From positions 14,070 to 78,069 of the forward strand of contig JBBQTB010000025.1 in NCBI GenBank assembly GCA_038213375.1: DNA of 64,000 bases. Direction: 5' to 3'. The DNA is from JAAUTT01 sp038213375 (GTDB taxonomy: Bacteria > Bacteroidota > Bacteroidia > Bacteroidales > JAAUTT01). Shown piece after piece: positions 19,593 through 29,091 of the stretch (positions within the stretch are counted from its first letter, which is position 1; each line of letters begins with the position of its first letter). The notes under the pieces are model-generated. The model ran no database searches, was not told the origin of the DNA, and saw only the letters and a program-made list of their open reading frames with translations. Made by a program: the position numbers and the translations under genes.

Positions 19593-22500
19593 ATGGGAAA
19601 GCATGGGGATATTTTATCGGTAAAAATGTTGCTTTTGTTATTGTTTTTTTGTTCATATCAGCTTCAACCCATTGTTGGGCAGTCTACCAATGGGAATCGA
19701 TTAGCTAAGAGAATAAAAAATAAGCTTGAGAGTTGGGATAATCCATACAAGAATTGGAATTATTTGGCCGATATAAAGGTAGATTCAATTGCAGTTAACA
19801 AAAGAGCAAAACTGGTTGAGTTATTCTTTAATAAAGGACTCTCGTATTTTCCCGTTCGTGAAAGCGAATATAATGCATTTAATCAAGCAATTAAAAAAAG
19901 GTTTGGTTGCAGATTTCGAAAATATACCTTATCGATTTTTACCGACAATCACCAATTTAGTGAATTAATTCCCAATGCTTTGAGAAATGAACTTCCATTG
20001 GATCAAAAAAGAATCAATTTGGCAGGTATCGAAAAGATACCTTTAGTTCGAAGGTCGGACAAGACGATACCTGCATTTGGATTATATAATAATAATATTG
20101 CTTTATGGGCCAGTCATGGTTACTATTACGAGTCAACGCTGGACAGGTGGGAATGTCAGCGAGCGCGATTATTCGGCACCGTTGAAGATGTATTAACGAC
20201 TACATTCATTCTACCTTACCTTGTGCCCATGCTCGAAAACGCCGGAGCAAATGTTTTTCTACCACGCGAACGCGATATTCAAATTAATGAGGTTATTGTA
20301 GATAATGATAAGTCTACAGGACAATCGGAGTTCATTTTATCGCCACCTGTGGACTATGAAATAGTAAAAGGTGGTTTTCTCAAAAAAGACACCCTTTTCT
20401 CTAATGAAAATCCATTTATTAAGGGAACCTCCATTTCGTGCAGCGCATCCACAAACATTGGGAAGGTAGCAACCTTTGTGCCTGAATTACCCGAAAAAGG
20501 CAAATATGCAGTTTATGTTTCATACCTTCAGAATAATGAAAACAATACAGGAGTTAAATATTCGGTTAATCATTTGGGAGGAGAAAGCACATTTCTTATA
20601 AACCAACGAATTGGGGGGAGTACCTGGATTTACCTGGGAACTTTTGATTTTGGGGCAGGAAAAAGCCCGAAACTGGGTTCTGTAATTATATTTTCTAACA
20701 AAAACCAAACAGGTCGTATTTCGATAGATGCTGTAAGGTTTGGTGGAGGAATGGGTAGCGTTGCACGAAGACCTTCTAACGAGGCCATACCCAATGTAAA
20801 ATCAGTAAATTCTACCTCGGCTGGTAAGGTGGATGGCAAAAGGATAAATCCCGATCACTTCCGATGGAAGACGAGTGGGAAGCCCAGGTATATGGAAGGA
20901 GCGCGATATTTTCTACAGTATAGTGGAATGCCCGATTCTCTGGTATATAATCTTAATAAAAATAAAAATGACTATAATGACGATTACCAATCCCGCGGAG
21001 CATGGGTAAATTACCTCATTGGAGAATCGAAAAATGGAGAATCAAAACAAAAAAAAACAGGACTGAATATCCCTATCGATCTTTCGTTTGCATTTCACAC
21101 CGATGCTGGGGTTACTGTAAATGATTCGGTGATTGGAACATTAGGAATTTACAGTTCTGTTACAGAGAATGGTTTTTTTCCTAATGGACAATCGAAACTA
21201 GCAAGCCGGGACTTTACCGATATTGTTCAATCGCAAGTGGTAGATGACATTAGGGCATTGTATAACCCCAAATGGACCAGACGAGCCATGTGGGACCGGA
21301 AATATTCAGAGGCTGTAAAGCCCAATGCCCCCTCGTTGCTTTTGGAGTTACTATCACACCAGAATCTGGCTGATTTGCAATTCGGCCTGGATCCTCAGTT
21401 CCGGTTTGCGATTTGCAGATCCATCTATAAAGGGATGTTAAAATTTCAGTCTTTTCAGGAAGGCAGGGCTTATGTGGTTCAACCAATGCCAGTCACTGAT
21501 TTTTCAATAATAAATTTGCAGGGAAAAATTGTTTCCTTAAGCTGGAAGCCTGTTTTGGATCCTCTTGAAATAACCGCCAGACCAAGCAGGTATAAGGTAT
21601 ATAAACGAACCAGCGAAGGAGGTTTTGATAATGGTATGATGGTAGATGATACCTCCTTAACAATTGACCTTGAAGAGTACGATAAAATATATAGTTTTAA
21701 GGTTACGGCCATTAACGATGGTGGCGAGAGCTTTCCAAGTGAGATTTTATCGGTAGGTATAAAAAGTGAGAGCTCATTGATGGTATTGGTGGTTAACGGT
21801 TTTGATCGGATAAGCGCTCCATCGTTTTTTGATTCCGGGAAAATGGCAGGCATATCCTGGTGGGATGACGCAGGAGTTCCCGATCACTGCGAAATCGGTT
21901 TCACCGGAGCGCAATACGATTATAACAGAAAATCGGAATGGCTTGATGATGATAGTCCCGGTTGGGGTGCGTCATATGGAAATATGGAAGGGAAAATTAT
22001 TTCCGGAAATAGTTTCGACTATCCCTATATCCATGGTGAAGCCATCATGGTTGGCGGTTACTCATTTGTTTCTACAAGTAAAAAAGCCTTTAGCAATCCC
22101 GCGTTTAAAACTTCTCCCTATCAAATGACAGACATAATTTTGGGTGAGGAAAAATCGACACCAACTCATATGGACAAGGGAAAATATAACTTTACGATTT
22201 ACACAGCGGAATTTCAAAATAAAATAAAAGAGATTACTAACCATGGAGGAAGTATATTTATGTCAGGCGCTTATGTAGGTACCGATCTGATTCTTACCAG
22301 AGACTCGTTAACAATAAAATTTGCGGAGGATTTTTTTCATTTCTCGTGGCGCACAGCACATGCCGTTAAAGAAGGGAAAGTTCAATCGACCGATTATGCA
22401 AAGGATTGGTTTCATGGAAACTGGAATTTTAATACCGGTTATCATCCCGGAATATATACTGTCGAATCACCTGATGCCATCGAACCATATGGTAAAAGTG

Positions 22501-22661
22501 CAATTTCTGCCTTCCGGTATACAGAAAACAATACCAGTGCCGGGGTTGTCTTTCAGGGAGATTTTAAAACTGTTGTTTTAGGATTTCCATTCGAAACAAT
22601 CGTTGATAAGCAACAACGCGAAAACTTAATGAAACAGGTATTAACCTACTTAAAAAAATAA
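19593..22661 (+). CDS. Exported amidase-like protein with golvesin and fibronectin type III domains
   Basis: 1022 residues with a signal peptide (hydrophobic core about 11-24, end near V-G-Q at 29-30). An amidase_3-like zinc fold seems to be split by an insertion: A-S-H-G (His about 175), V-E-D (about 198), F-H-T-D (His about 502) and L-L-E-L-L (Glu about 584) could supply the metal ligands and catalytic Glu of N-acetylmuramoyl-L-alanine amidases. The segment between (about 240-386) fits the golvesin C-terminal-like beta domain ending in A-V-R-F-G-G-G. A fibronectin type III domain (about 632-720) and a C-terminal domain of about 290 residues follow. Such proteins are often labelled xanthan lyase, but the recycling-gene neighbours favour peptidoglycan as substrate. 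First gene of the plus-strand string; 10 bases to the next. Confidence 0.75.
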   Translation: MGKHGDILSVKMLLLLLFFCSYQLQPIVGQSTNGNRLAKRIKNKLESWDNPYKNWNYLADIKVDSIAVNKRAKLVELFFNKGLSYFPVRESEYNAFNQAIKKRFGCRFRKYTLSIFTDNHQFSELIPNALRNELPLDQKRINLAGIEKIPLVRRSDKTIPAFGLYNNNIALWASHGYYYESTLDRWECQRARLFGTVEDVLTTTFILPYLVPMLENAGANVFLPRERDIQINEVIVDNDKSTGQSEFILSPPVDYEIVKGGFLKKDTLFSNENPFIKGTSISCSASTNIGKVATFVPELPEKGKYAVYVSYLQNNENNTGVKYSVNHLGGESTFLINQRIGGSTWIYLGTFDFGAGKSPKLGSVIIFSNKNQTGRISIDAVRFGGGMGSVARRPSNEAIPNVKSVNSTSAGKVDGKRINPDHFRWKTSGKPRYMEGARYFLQYSGMPDSLVYNLNKNKNDYNDDYQSRGAWVNYLIGESKNGESKQKKTGLNIPIDLSFAFHTDAGVTVNDSVIGTLGIYSSVTENGFFPNGQSKLASRDFTDIVQSQVVDDIRALYNPKWTRRAMWDRKYSEAVKPNAPSLLLELLSHQNLADLQFGLDPQFRFAICRSIYKGMLKFQSFQEGRAYVVQPMPVTDFSIINLQGKIVSLSWKPVLDPLEITARPSRYKVYKRTSEGGFDNGMMVDDTSLTIDLEEYDKIYSFKVTAINDGGESFPSEILSVGIKSESSLMVLVVNGFDRISAPSFFDSGKMAGISWWDDAGVPDHCEIGFTGAQYDYNRKSEWLDDDSPGWGASYGNMEGKIISGNSFDYPYIHGEAIMVGGYSFVSTSKKAFSNPAFKTSPYQMTDIILGEEKSTPTHMDKGKYNFTIYTAEFQNKIKEITNHGGSIFMSGAYVGTDLILTRDSLTIKFAEDFFHFSWRTAHAVKEGKVQSTDYAKDWFHGNWNFNTGYHPGIYTVESPDAIEPYGKSAISAFRYTENNTSAGVVFQGDFKTVVLGFPFETIVDKQQRENLMKQVLTYLKK

Positions 22662-22671
22662 TATCAGTAAT

Positions 22672-24138
22672 ATGGAAAAAGTAATCACTTGTTTTCTGCC
22701 AGCCACACATGCCGGCGATTTACAACCTACCATCTCAGCATTGAAGCAGACTGATTGTGTTCATAAAATTTTTGTTATTGGCAAAGAGTCTGCAAAGGAT
22801 GCAAATAAATGGATTGTATCTGATAATTTTGCTTCGACAAACACACTCAAGCAGATAGCCGCTAAAGTTGAAACAGAATTTACGTTGCTTTACACTAAAA
22901 CTTTACCACTCGAACCGGGGCATAATTGTTTGGAGAGAATGATCCAAATCTGCATGGATAGCAGTGCTGGTATGGTTTATTCCGATTATTATGAGAAGAA
23001 GGATGGGAAATTGATGCCACATCCTGTGATTGAATATCAGGACGGAAGTTTACGCGATGACTTTAACTTTGGCTCATTGATGTTATTTAAAACCAATGCT
23101 TTGAAAGAAGCCGTGGCTCGCATGGACACCGATTTTCAATTTGCCGGATTGTACGATTTGCGGTTAAAAGTTTCACAAAATCATAAACTGGTGCATATTC
23201 CTGAACTTTTGTACTGCGAAGTGGAATTGGATACCCGGAAATCGGGCGAGAAACTTTTTGATTATGTCGATCCTAAAAACAGAGACTTACAGATTGAGAT
23301 GGAACAGGCGTGTACATCTCATTTAAAAGATGTGGGGGCCTGGCTACCTGCGAAATTTAAGGCTATGAAGTTTAATGAGGAAAAATTTCCATGTGAAGTG
23401 TCAGTGATTATTCCAGTCAAAAATCGAGTAAAAACGATTGGTGATGCCATAACCTCAGTTCTTGCCCAAAAAACTGATTTTCCGTTTAATTTGATAATAG
23501 TCGACAATTTCTCTACCGATGGAACCTCTGAGCTAATACATTCGGTAACAAAAACTGATATTCGGGTTATTCATATTATACCGGAACGAAAAGATCTTGG
23601 TATTGGAGGCTGCTGGAACTTGGCAGTGGCTCATCCTTTTTGTGGAAAATTTGCTATTCAGCTCGATAGCGATGATTTGTACATTGATGATTCCGTAATT
23701 ACAAAGGTTGTTTCCGCATTTTATGAGCAAAACTGTGCGATGTTGGTTGGCTCATATAAAATGGTAAATTTTAAGCTGGAAGAAATTCCTCCGGGGTTAA
23801 TCGATCACAAGGAATGGACACCAGATAATGGCCGTAACAATGCTTTACGAATTAACGGACTTGGCGCTCCACGCGCTTTTTACACTCCTGTTATCCGGTC
23901 CATAAAAGTGCCTAATGTTAGTTATGGTGAGGACTATGCATTGGGACTAAACATAAGTAGGGAATATCAGATTGGCCGTATTTACGAACCTCTTTACCTA
24001 TGCCGACGATGGGAAGAAAATTCCGATGCCTCTCTAGATGTGAATAAAATGAATTCCCTAAATTTCTACAAAGATAAAATTCGTACCTTGGAGTTTTGGG
24101 CTCGTCAGAAATATGTTAAAAGTGGTCAACCGGTTTAA
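22672..24138 (+). CDS. Family 2 glycosyltransferase
   Basis: 488 residues in two GT-A-like halves. The first (about 1-220) looks like a diverged glycosyltransferase domain without a clear nucleotide-binding start. The second begins at about 243 with V-S-V-I-I-P-V-K-N-R, has D-N-F-S-T-D-G-T, and carries the metal-binding L-D-S-D-D motif near 330. C-terminal R-R-W-E-E-N-S-D matches the family pattern. It would transfer a sugar from a nucleotide donor; donor and acceptor are unknown. No signal peptide or membrane span, so it acts in the cytoplasm. It lies between the amidase-like gene and the DUF4922 gene with 10- and 11-base gaps, so it belongs to the same transcript. Confidence 0.85.
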   Translation: MEKVITCFLPATHAGDLQPTISALKQTDCVHKIFVIGKESAKDANKWIVSDNFASTNTLKQIAAKVETEFTLLYTKTLPLEPGHNCLERMIQICMDSSAGMVYSDYYEKKDGKLMPHPVIEYQDGSLRDDFNFGSLMLFKTNALKEAVARMDTDFQFAGLYDLRLKVSQNHKLVHIPELLYCEVELDTRKSGEKLFDYVDPKNRDLQIEMEQACTSHLKDVGAWLPAKFKAMKFNEEKFPCEVSVIIPVKNRVKTIGDAITSVLAQKTDFPFNLIIVDNFSTDGTSELIHSVTKTDIRVIHIIPERKDLGIGGCWNLAVAHPFCGKFAIQLDSDDLYIDDSVITKVVSAFYEQNCAMLVGSYKMVNFKLEEIPPGLIDHKEWTPDNGRNNALRINGLGAPRAFYTPVIRSIKVPNVSYGEDYALGLNISREYQIGRIYEPLYLCRRWEENSDASLDVNKMNSLNFYKDKIRTLEFWARQKYVKSGQPV

Positions 24139-24149
24139 ATAATTATCGA

Positions 24150-25100
24150 ATGAAAGATTTACAAGACATTGATAATTTTATAGATATCCAGCTAAAGGAA
24201 TGGGAGCTGGCTGCACTGAATTATAACGATCTTAAAAAAGTTAAAACAAAAAATTTACATTTCAACGGATTTGATGTGTTGGTGCAGTTTAATCCGAATC
24301 GGATCGTTTCTTCAACAGCCAAAGTTGATGCCACATCCATTGAATCAAGGCCATGTTTCCTGTGTTCGCAAAATCGTCCCAAACAGCAACGGAGCCTGCC
24401 TTTCAAAAAGGATTATGTAATATTAGTAAATCCTTTTCCTATATTTCCGAAGCATTTAACTATACCAAATGTAAAACATACGGACCAGTTAATTTCGAAT
24501 CATTTTGATGATATGTTGGATCTGGCTAGCCATTTGAGGGCCTTTGTAGTTTTTTATAATGGGCCAAGGTGCGGCGCTTCTGCTCCCGATCATTTTCACT
24601 TTCAGGCTGGCTCTAAAGGCTTTTTACCGATTGAAAAAGATTTTCACAATCGGTCGCTTTGTAGTTTGCAAATGGTAAGGGAAGAGATGAAAGTATATGA
24701 ATGGAACCACTATTTAAGAACAGCGGTCACCTTACAAAGCAGCAATAAGAATAAAATATCCATGCTTTTTAATGAGTTCCTTTCTCGATTTAGGCAACAA
24801 CAACCGAATGAAGTTGAGCCCATGATGAATGTGATTACTTATTATGAAGAAGGTGAATGGGTAGTTCATCTTTTTCCCAGAATACTGCACCGTCCAAGTC
24901 AATATTTTGAACATGGGAAAAAACAACTTTTGATAAGTCCGGCAAGTGTGGATATGGGAGGAGTTTTTATCACTCCACGGGTGGAAGACTTTTTAAAAAT
25001 TTCCAATGAGGATGTTGCTGATATCTTTTCTCAGGTATGCATGCATGACGCCACACTTCATATATTATTTAACCGGGATTTAACTAAAATGACAAGATGA
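24150..25100 (+). CDS. DUF4922 protein, HIT/GalT-like fold
   Basis: 316 residues. C-F-L-C-x-x-N-R-P (about 71-78) followed by N-P-F-P-I-F-P-K-H-L-T-I-P and D-H-F-H-F-Q-A-G-S (about 148-156) are the Cys pair and histidine pattern of galactose-1-phosphate uridylyltransferase/HIT-like nucleotidyltransferases or phosphorylases. The family is a conserved Bacteroidota DUF; its reaction is not known to me. A role in handling a nucleotide-sugar or sugar phosphate made in this cluster would fit the neighbours (inference). Its stop overlaps the next start in ATGA. Confidence 0.8.
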   Translation: MKDLQDIDNFIDIQLKEWELAALNYNDLKKVKTKNLHFNGFDVLVQFNPNRIVSSTAKVDATSIESRPCFLCSQNRPKQQRSLPFKKDYVILVNPFPIFPKHLTIPNVKHTDQLISNHFDDMLDLASHLRAFVVFYNGPRCGASAPDHFHFQAGSKGFLPIEKDFHNRSLCSLQMVREEMKVYEWNHYLRTAVTLQSSNKNKISMLFNEFLSRFRQQQPNEVEPMMNVITYYEEGEWVVHLFPRILHRPSQYFEHGKKQLLISPASVDMGGVFITPRVEDFLKISNEDVADIFSQVCMHDATLHILFNRDLTKMTR

Positions 25101-25591
25101 ACTTAGATCCTGCAAAAGTTACCATCAGAAAGGTGGAAATAAACGACATTGGAAAAATGACGGACTATCGCCTGGCTTACCTTGCAGAGCTGCAAGGAGA
25201 GAGGAGCGATGATTATAAAAACACATTGCGGCAGGAGCTACACAGTTTCTTTAAAATGACAATGGAAAATGGTAGTTTTTTCGCTCTTTTGGCTGAATAC
25301 GAAGGAGAAATTTTAGCTTTCGGGGGTATGGTCATCAAACGGATTCCGGGAGACTTTAATCAATCATCCTACATTGAAGGAGACATTCTGAATATGTATA
25401 CGGTTCCATCGGCAAGACGAAAAGGGATATCATCACTCGTTTTGACACAGTTATTAACAGAGGCCGGGAATTTGGGAATAAGTAAAGTGGCGTTGCATAC
25501 ATCCAAAGATGGGGAGCAATTGTATCGAAAATTCGGATTTAACAATCCCACTTATCCTTATCTGGAACTTGTTTTTAAAATGCAGGAATAA
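25097..25591 (+). CDS. GNAT family N-acetyltransferase
   Basis: 164 residues. The acetyl-CoA-binding motif A is visible as V-P-S-A-R-R-K-G-I-S-S-L-V-L (R-x-x-G-x-x/S pattern), followed by L-H-T-S-K-D-G-E-Q-L-Y-R-K-F-G-F, the usual C-terminal GNAT strand-helix. It overlaps the DUF4922 gene by 4 bases, so the two are translationally coupled. Substrate unknown; an amino sugar or amino acid from the muropeptide pool is possible from context only. Confidence 0.88.
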   Translation: MNLDPAKVTIRKVEINDIGKMTDYRLAYLAELQGERSDDYKNTLRQELHSFFKMTMENGSFFALLAEYEGEILAFGGMVIKRIPGDFNQSSYIEGDILNMYTVPSARRKGISSLVLTQLLTEAGNLGISKVALHTSKDGEQLYRKFGFNNPTYPYLELVFKMQE

Positions 25592-25610
25592 TTTCAACAA
25601 ATAAAACACG

Positions 25611-26942
25611 ATGAAAGAACCTCAGCTGAAAATCGGAATTATGTATGAACCTTCAATAACCTTTATATTGAATGGGATATATATTTTAAAACAAAACGGC
25701 TTATCATTTCAGGGTCAACAGAAAGTTCATTATTCCAATGGGAAAATTTATCTGAACGAAAAGGCTATTGATATCAAAATGCTTGATTTTGAGCCGGGTA
25801 GTTTTAAAGAAGCATCCTTTGATTTACCCGAAGTAACTATTGGGATTAAATTCCATTGGGAACGCAAAGAAAATCAGCGGTTCAAGGGGTCGTTGCAATT
25901 TATTATTGAAAACGATAAGCTGACAGCAATAAATGTTTTGCCCCTTGAAGATTATCTGGTTAGTGTTATTTCCTCCGAGATGAGCGCTACCAGCAGTATG
26001 GAGTTGTTAAAGGCCCATGCTGTAATTTCGCGGTCGTGGCTGCTGGCGCAGTTGATTAAAGGAAAAAAGCTGGAAGCATCTAAAAATATTTACCATACTA
26101 TTAACGAAACAAAGAAGGAATACATTCGATGGTACGATCGTGAGGACCATGCTAATTTCGATGTTTGTGCCGACGATCATTGTCAGCGATACCAGGGTAT
26201 TACCCGCCAGTCGGGTGAATTGGTGATGAAAGTCATTGGGGAAACCAGAGGATTAGTTCTGATCAATAACGATAATGTTTGTGATGCCCGCTTTTCCAAG
26301 AGCTGCGGAGGAATCTCCGAAACGTTCGAGAATGTTTGGGAACCGGAAGCTCATCCTTATCTTAAATCCATTATTGACAATCCTCAGAAGCAGGAATCAT
26401 ATGAACATGATCTTACTAACGAGGTTTTCGCACAAAAATGGATCCGGAATTCTCCTGAAGCTTTTTGCAATACTCACGATAAAAAAGTACTTTCTCAGGT
26501 GCTTAACGACTATGATCAGGAAACAAAAGATTTTTACCGTTGGAAAGTGATTTATTCGCAGGAACAAATAGCGGAATTAATTTCGCGGAAAACAGGTAGA
26601 GATTTTGGATCAATCATCGATCTGGTTCCGGTTCAGCGAGGAAAGTCCGGTCGATTAATTCTGTTAAAAATTATAGGAACAAATAACACGCTTATTATTG
26701 GAAAAGAGTTACAGATTCGCAAAGTATTGTCCGAATCGCATTTATATAGTTCTGCCTTTGTGGTCGATCGTAAAGAAATCAAAGATGGAGTGCCCGGAGA
26801 ATTTGTACTAACAGGCGCGGGTTGGGGGCATGGCGTTGGGTTGTGCCAGATTGGCGCTGCTATGATGGGCGAAAAAGGGTATTCTTTTAAAGAAATATTG
26901 AATCACTATTTCACTGAAACTGAACTTCGTGAATTGTATTAA
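25611..26942 (+). CDS. SpoIID/LytB domain protein
   Basis: 443 residues. The central and C-terminal parts carry SpoIID hallmarks: the L-P-L-E-D-Y-L-V-S-V-I-S-S-E-M motif with the Glu that is catalytic in SpoIID lytic transglycosylases, L-K-A-H-A-V-I-S-R-S-W, F-S-K-S-C-G-G-I-S-E, and G-A-G-W-G-H-G-V-G-L-C-Q-I-G-A near the end. SpoIID cuts peptidoglycan glycan strands stripped of peptides, so it would act after the amidase-like protein at 19593. No clear N-terminal signal peptide is visible, which is odd for a wall-acting enzyme. 19 bases follow the GNAT gene. Confidence 0.9.
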   Translation: MKEPQLKIGIMYEPSITFILNGIYILKQNGLSFQGQQKVHYSNGKIYLNEKAIDIKMLDFEPGSFKEASFDLPEVTIGIKFHWERKENQRFKGSLQFIIENDKLTAINVLPLEDYLVSVISSEMSATSSMELLKAHAVISRSWLLAQLIKGKKLEASKNIYHTINETKKEYIRWYDREDHANFDVCADDHCQRYQGITRQSGELVMKVIGETRGLVLINNDNVCDARFSKSCGGISETFENVWEPEAHPYLKSIIDNPQKQESYEHDLTNEVFAQKWIRNSPEAFCNTHDKKVLSQVLNDYDQETKDFYRWKVIYSQEQIAELISRKTGRDFGSIIDLVPVQRGKSGRLILLKIIGTNNTLIIGKELQIRKVLSESHLYSSAFVVDRKEIKDGVPGEFVLTGAGWGHGVGLCQIGAAMMGEKGYSFKEILNHYFTETELRELY

Positions 26943-27141
26943 TAAAAATTAATGTAGTATAGTTGGTGGTTCTATTAGACTCTGGAAGGTCAAACTAAAA
27001 CTTGGATACATGGCAGTGTCCGAAGGTCCTGATAGAGTTTAATTGTCTTCACTAAACGACATTGAAATAAGAATTATTATTCTCCATAAAGTCAAAATAA
27101 TCACATTGTTCTAAAAATAAGGCTAACTAAAAAATAAAGTA

Positions 27142-29007
27142 ATGCTTAAACGGATGAAAAAAACGACACAAAACCCATGGATATGGTTGCCTACTCTTTA
27201 TTTTGCAGAAGGGTTACCTTACGTTGTGGCCATGACTGTTGCCGTTATAATGTTTAAAAGGCTGGGCATTTCCAATACCGATATTGCTTTATATACCAGT
27301 TGGCTTTACCTCCCATGGGTAATAAAACCACTTTGGAGTCCGGTGGTAGATTTGCTTAAAACCAAACGCTGGTGGATCATTTTTATGCAACTGCTTATAG
27401 GAGCCGGTTTAGGAGGTATAGCCCTTGCCATCCCTTTACCATTGTTTTTCAAAGTTACTTTGATTTTTATGTGGCTTTTAGCTTTTAGTTCCGCTACACA
27501 TGATATTGCGGCTGACGGCTTTTACATGCTGGGGCTGAATGAGCATCAGCAAACGTACTTTGTAGGAATACGCAGCACTTTTTATCGCATTGCCATGATT
27601 ACCGGACAAGGCCTGTTGATCATTCTTGCCGGCTTTTTTGAAACATCCACTGGTCTTCCGCCCATCGAAATAAGTGCAGTAACCAACACGTCTTATTCGA
27701 ATAATATTCTACTGCCTCAGATTTCTCAAAATAATGAACCAAATTCGAAGAATACCTTCTTTGCTGTTTTTCCGCAGAAGGCTGTATTATCTACTCAAAA
27801 CATTCCTCAGGGAAAACTTGATTCGATTCGGGCTATCGTGGTTCAGCATAATCAAATGAATGGATTTGTTCCATTAGGAAATGAAATGCACCCATCTTCA
27901 AGTCGAAAAGAGCAATTATCATGGTGGACTGAAAACATTTCAAACCCTCTTAAAAACTTTTTAAAGGATAAACTCAACGCAAAGGATAAGCCTGTATCAA
28001 TAAATTCACTTACCGGAAATATTGCGGTTGTCGCAATGAAGTTAACGACTAAACCGAAAGTGGACAAAGAGATGGTGCTTAACATGAAATTCCAAAGGGG
28101 AGATAATAACATCAAGCTTTTGGAAGGAGACAGATTAGCTTTTAATAGTAATAATTGGGATAAACCTGCATATATTTTGTTACAGGCCGATTCAAAACTA
28201 AGGCATTCAACAGAGGCTATTTTTAAAGGTATATCGGGAAATATCCATCTGGCCTGGAGTATCACCTTTCTTATCCTTGCCGGTTTATTTGTGTTGTTTT
28301 CCTTCTATCATCGGTTGTTGTTGCCTTACCCGCCAGCTGACCAGATGGTTAGAAGTGAAGGGCAAAACTTATTTAATGAATTTTTTAAGACATTTGCCTC
28401 TTTTTTTAAAAGAAAAGATATCGGTGTTATCATCTCATTCCTTTTGCTTTATCGTGTGGGAGAAGCTCAATTAATTAAGATGGCGTCTCCATTTATGCTT
28501 GATCCGCGCCAATTGGGAGGACTTGGGCTTACTACCGGTGATGTGGGTTTGATTTATGGAACATTTGGTATCCTTGCCCTTACTACCGGTGGCATCCTAG
28601 GCGGTATCGCGGCTTCACAAAAAGGTTTCAAATACTGGCTTTGGTGGATGGTGTTGGCAATCAACCTGCCTCATATGGCCTATGTTTATCTCTCTTATGT
28701 ACAACCAGAAAATTACCTGACCATTAGCTTGTGTGTAGTAATTGAGCAATTTAGCTATGGATTTGGGTTTACAGCCTACATGCTTTATATGATCTATATT
28801 TCGGAAGGTAAAAACAAAACAGCTCACTTTGCAATCGCAACAGGATTTATGGCATTGGGAATGATGATTCCGGGTATGTTTTCAGGATGGTTGCAGGAGG
28901 TGATTGGGTATAGAAATTTCTTTGTCTGGGTGATGCTTTGTATGATTCCCGCTATTATCCCTGTATTCTTTATCAAGGTTAAACCAGAGTTTGGATTGAA
29001 AAAGTAA
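27142..29007 (+). CDS. AmpG-like MFS transporter with large inserted loop
   Basis: 621 residues. The opening W-I-W-L-P-T-L-Y-F-A-E-G-L-P-Y matches AmpG-like major facilitator permeases, and about 12 membrane segments can be drawn. Between the fifth and sixth segments (residues about 168-366) lies a soluble insertion of about 200 residues without hydrophobic spans; by usual MFS topology it faces the periplasm. Without it the length (about 420) would be normal. AmpG imports GlcNAc-anhydroMurNAc muropeptides in Gram-negatives; here the gene closes the plus-strand recycling string after a 199-base gap. ATG at 27142 gives M-L-K-R-M-K-K; M5 at 27154 is an alternative start. Confidence 0.85.
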   Translation: MLKRMKKTTQNPWIWLPTLYFAEGLPYVVAMTVAVIMFKRLGISNTDIALYTSWLYLPWVIKPLWSPVVDLLKTKRWWIIFMQLLIGAGLGGIALAIPLPLFFKVTLIFMWLLAFSSATHDIAADGFYMLGLNEHQQTYFVGIRSTFYRIAMITGQGLLIILAGFFETSTGLPPIEISAVTNTSYSNNILLPQISQNNEPNSKNTFFAVFPQKAVLSTQNIPQGKLDSIRAIVVQHNQMNGFVPLGNEMHPSSSRKEQLSWWTENISNPLKNFLKDKLNAKDKPVSINSLTGNIAVVAMKLTTKPKVDKEMVLNMKFQRGDNNIKLLEGDRLAFNSNNWDKPAYILLQADSKLRHSTEAIFKGISGNIHLAWSITFLILAGLFVLFSFYHRLLLPYPPADQMVRSEGQNLFNEFFKTFASFFKRKDIGVIISFLLLYRVGEAQLIKMASPFMLDPRQLGGLGLTTGDVGLIYGTFGILALTTGGILGGIAASQKGFKYWLWWMVLAINLPHMAYVYLSYVQPENYLTISLCVVIEQFSYGFGFTAYMLYMIYISEGKNKTAHFAIATGFMALGMMIPGMFSGWLQEVIGYRNFFVWVMLCMIPAIIPVFFIKVKPEFGLKK

Positions 29008-29091
29008 CAACGGTTACCAAGTGAGTAAAATCATTCTTTTATGAAACAATATGAACACGAAGAAAACTAAGCATACCGTTAAGTAATGCAT

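Noticed and set aside
26943..27141. Possible RNA gene between the SpoIID and MFS genes
   Set aside because: No tRNA-like arms, no strong stem and no known RNA motif were found.
27852..28265. 137-codon open frame on the minus strand inside the MFS gene
   Set aside because: It lies opposite the inserted loop of a clear gene, has no signal or family pattern, and is best seen as a chance antisense frame.
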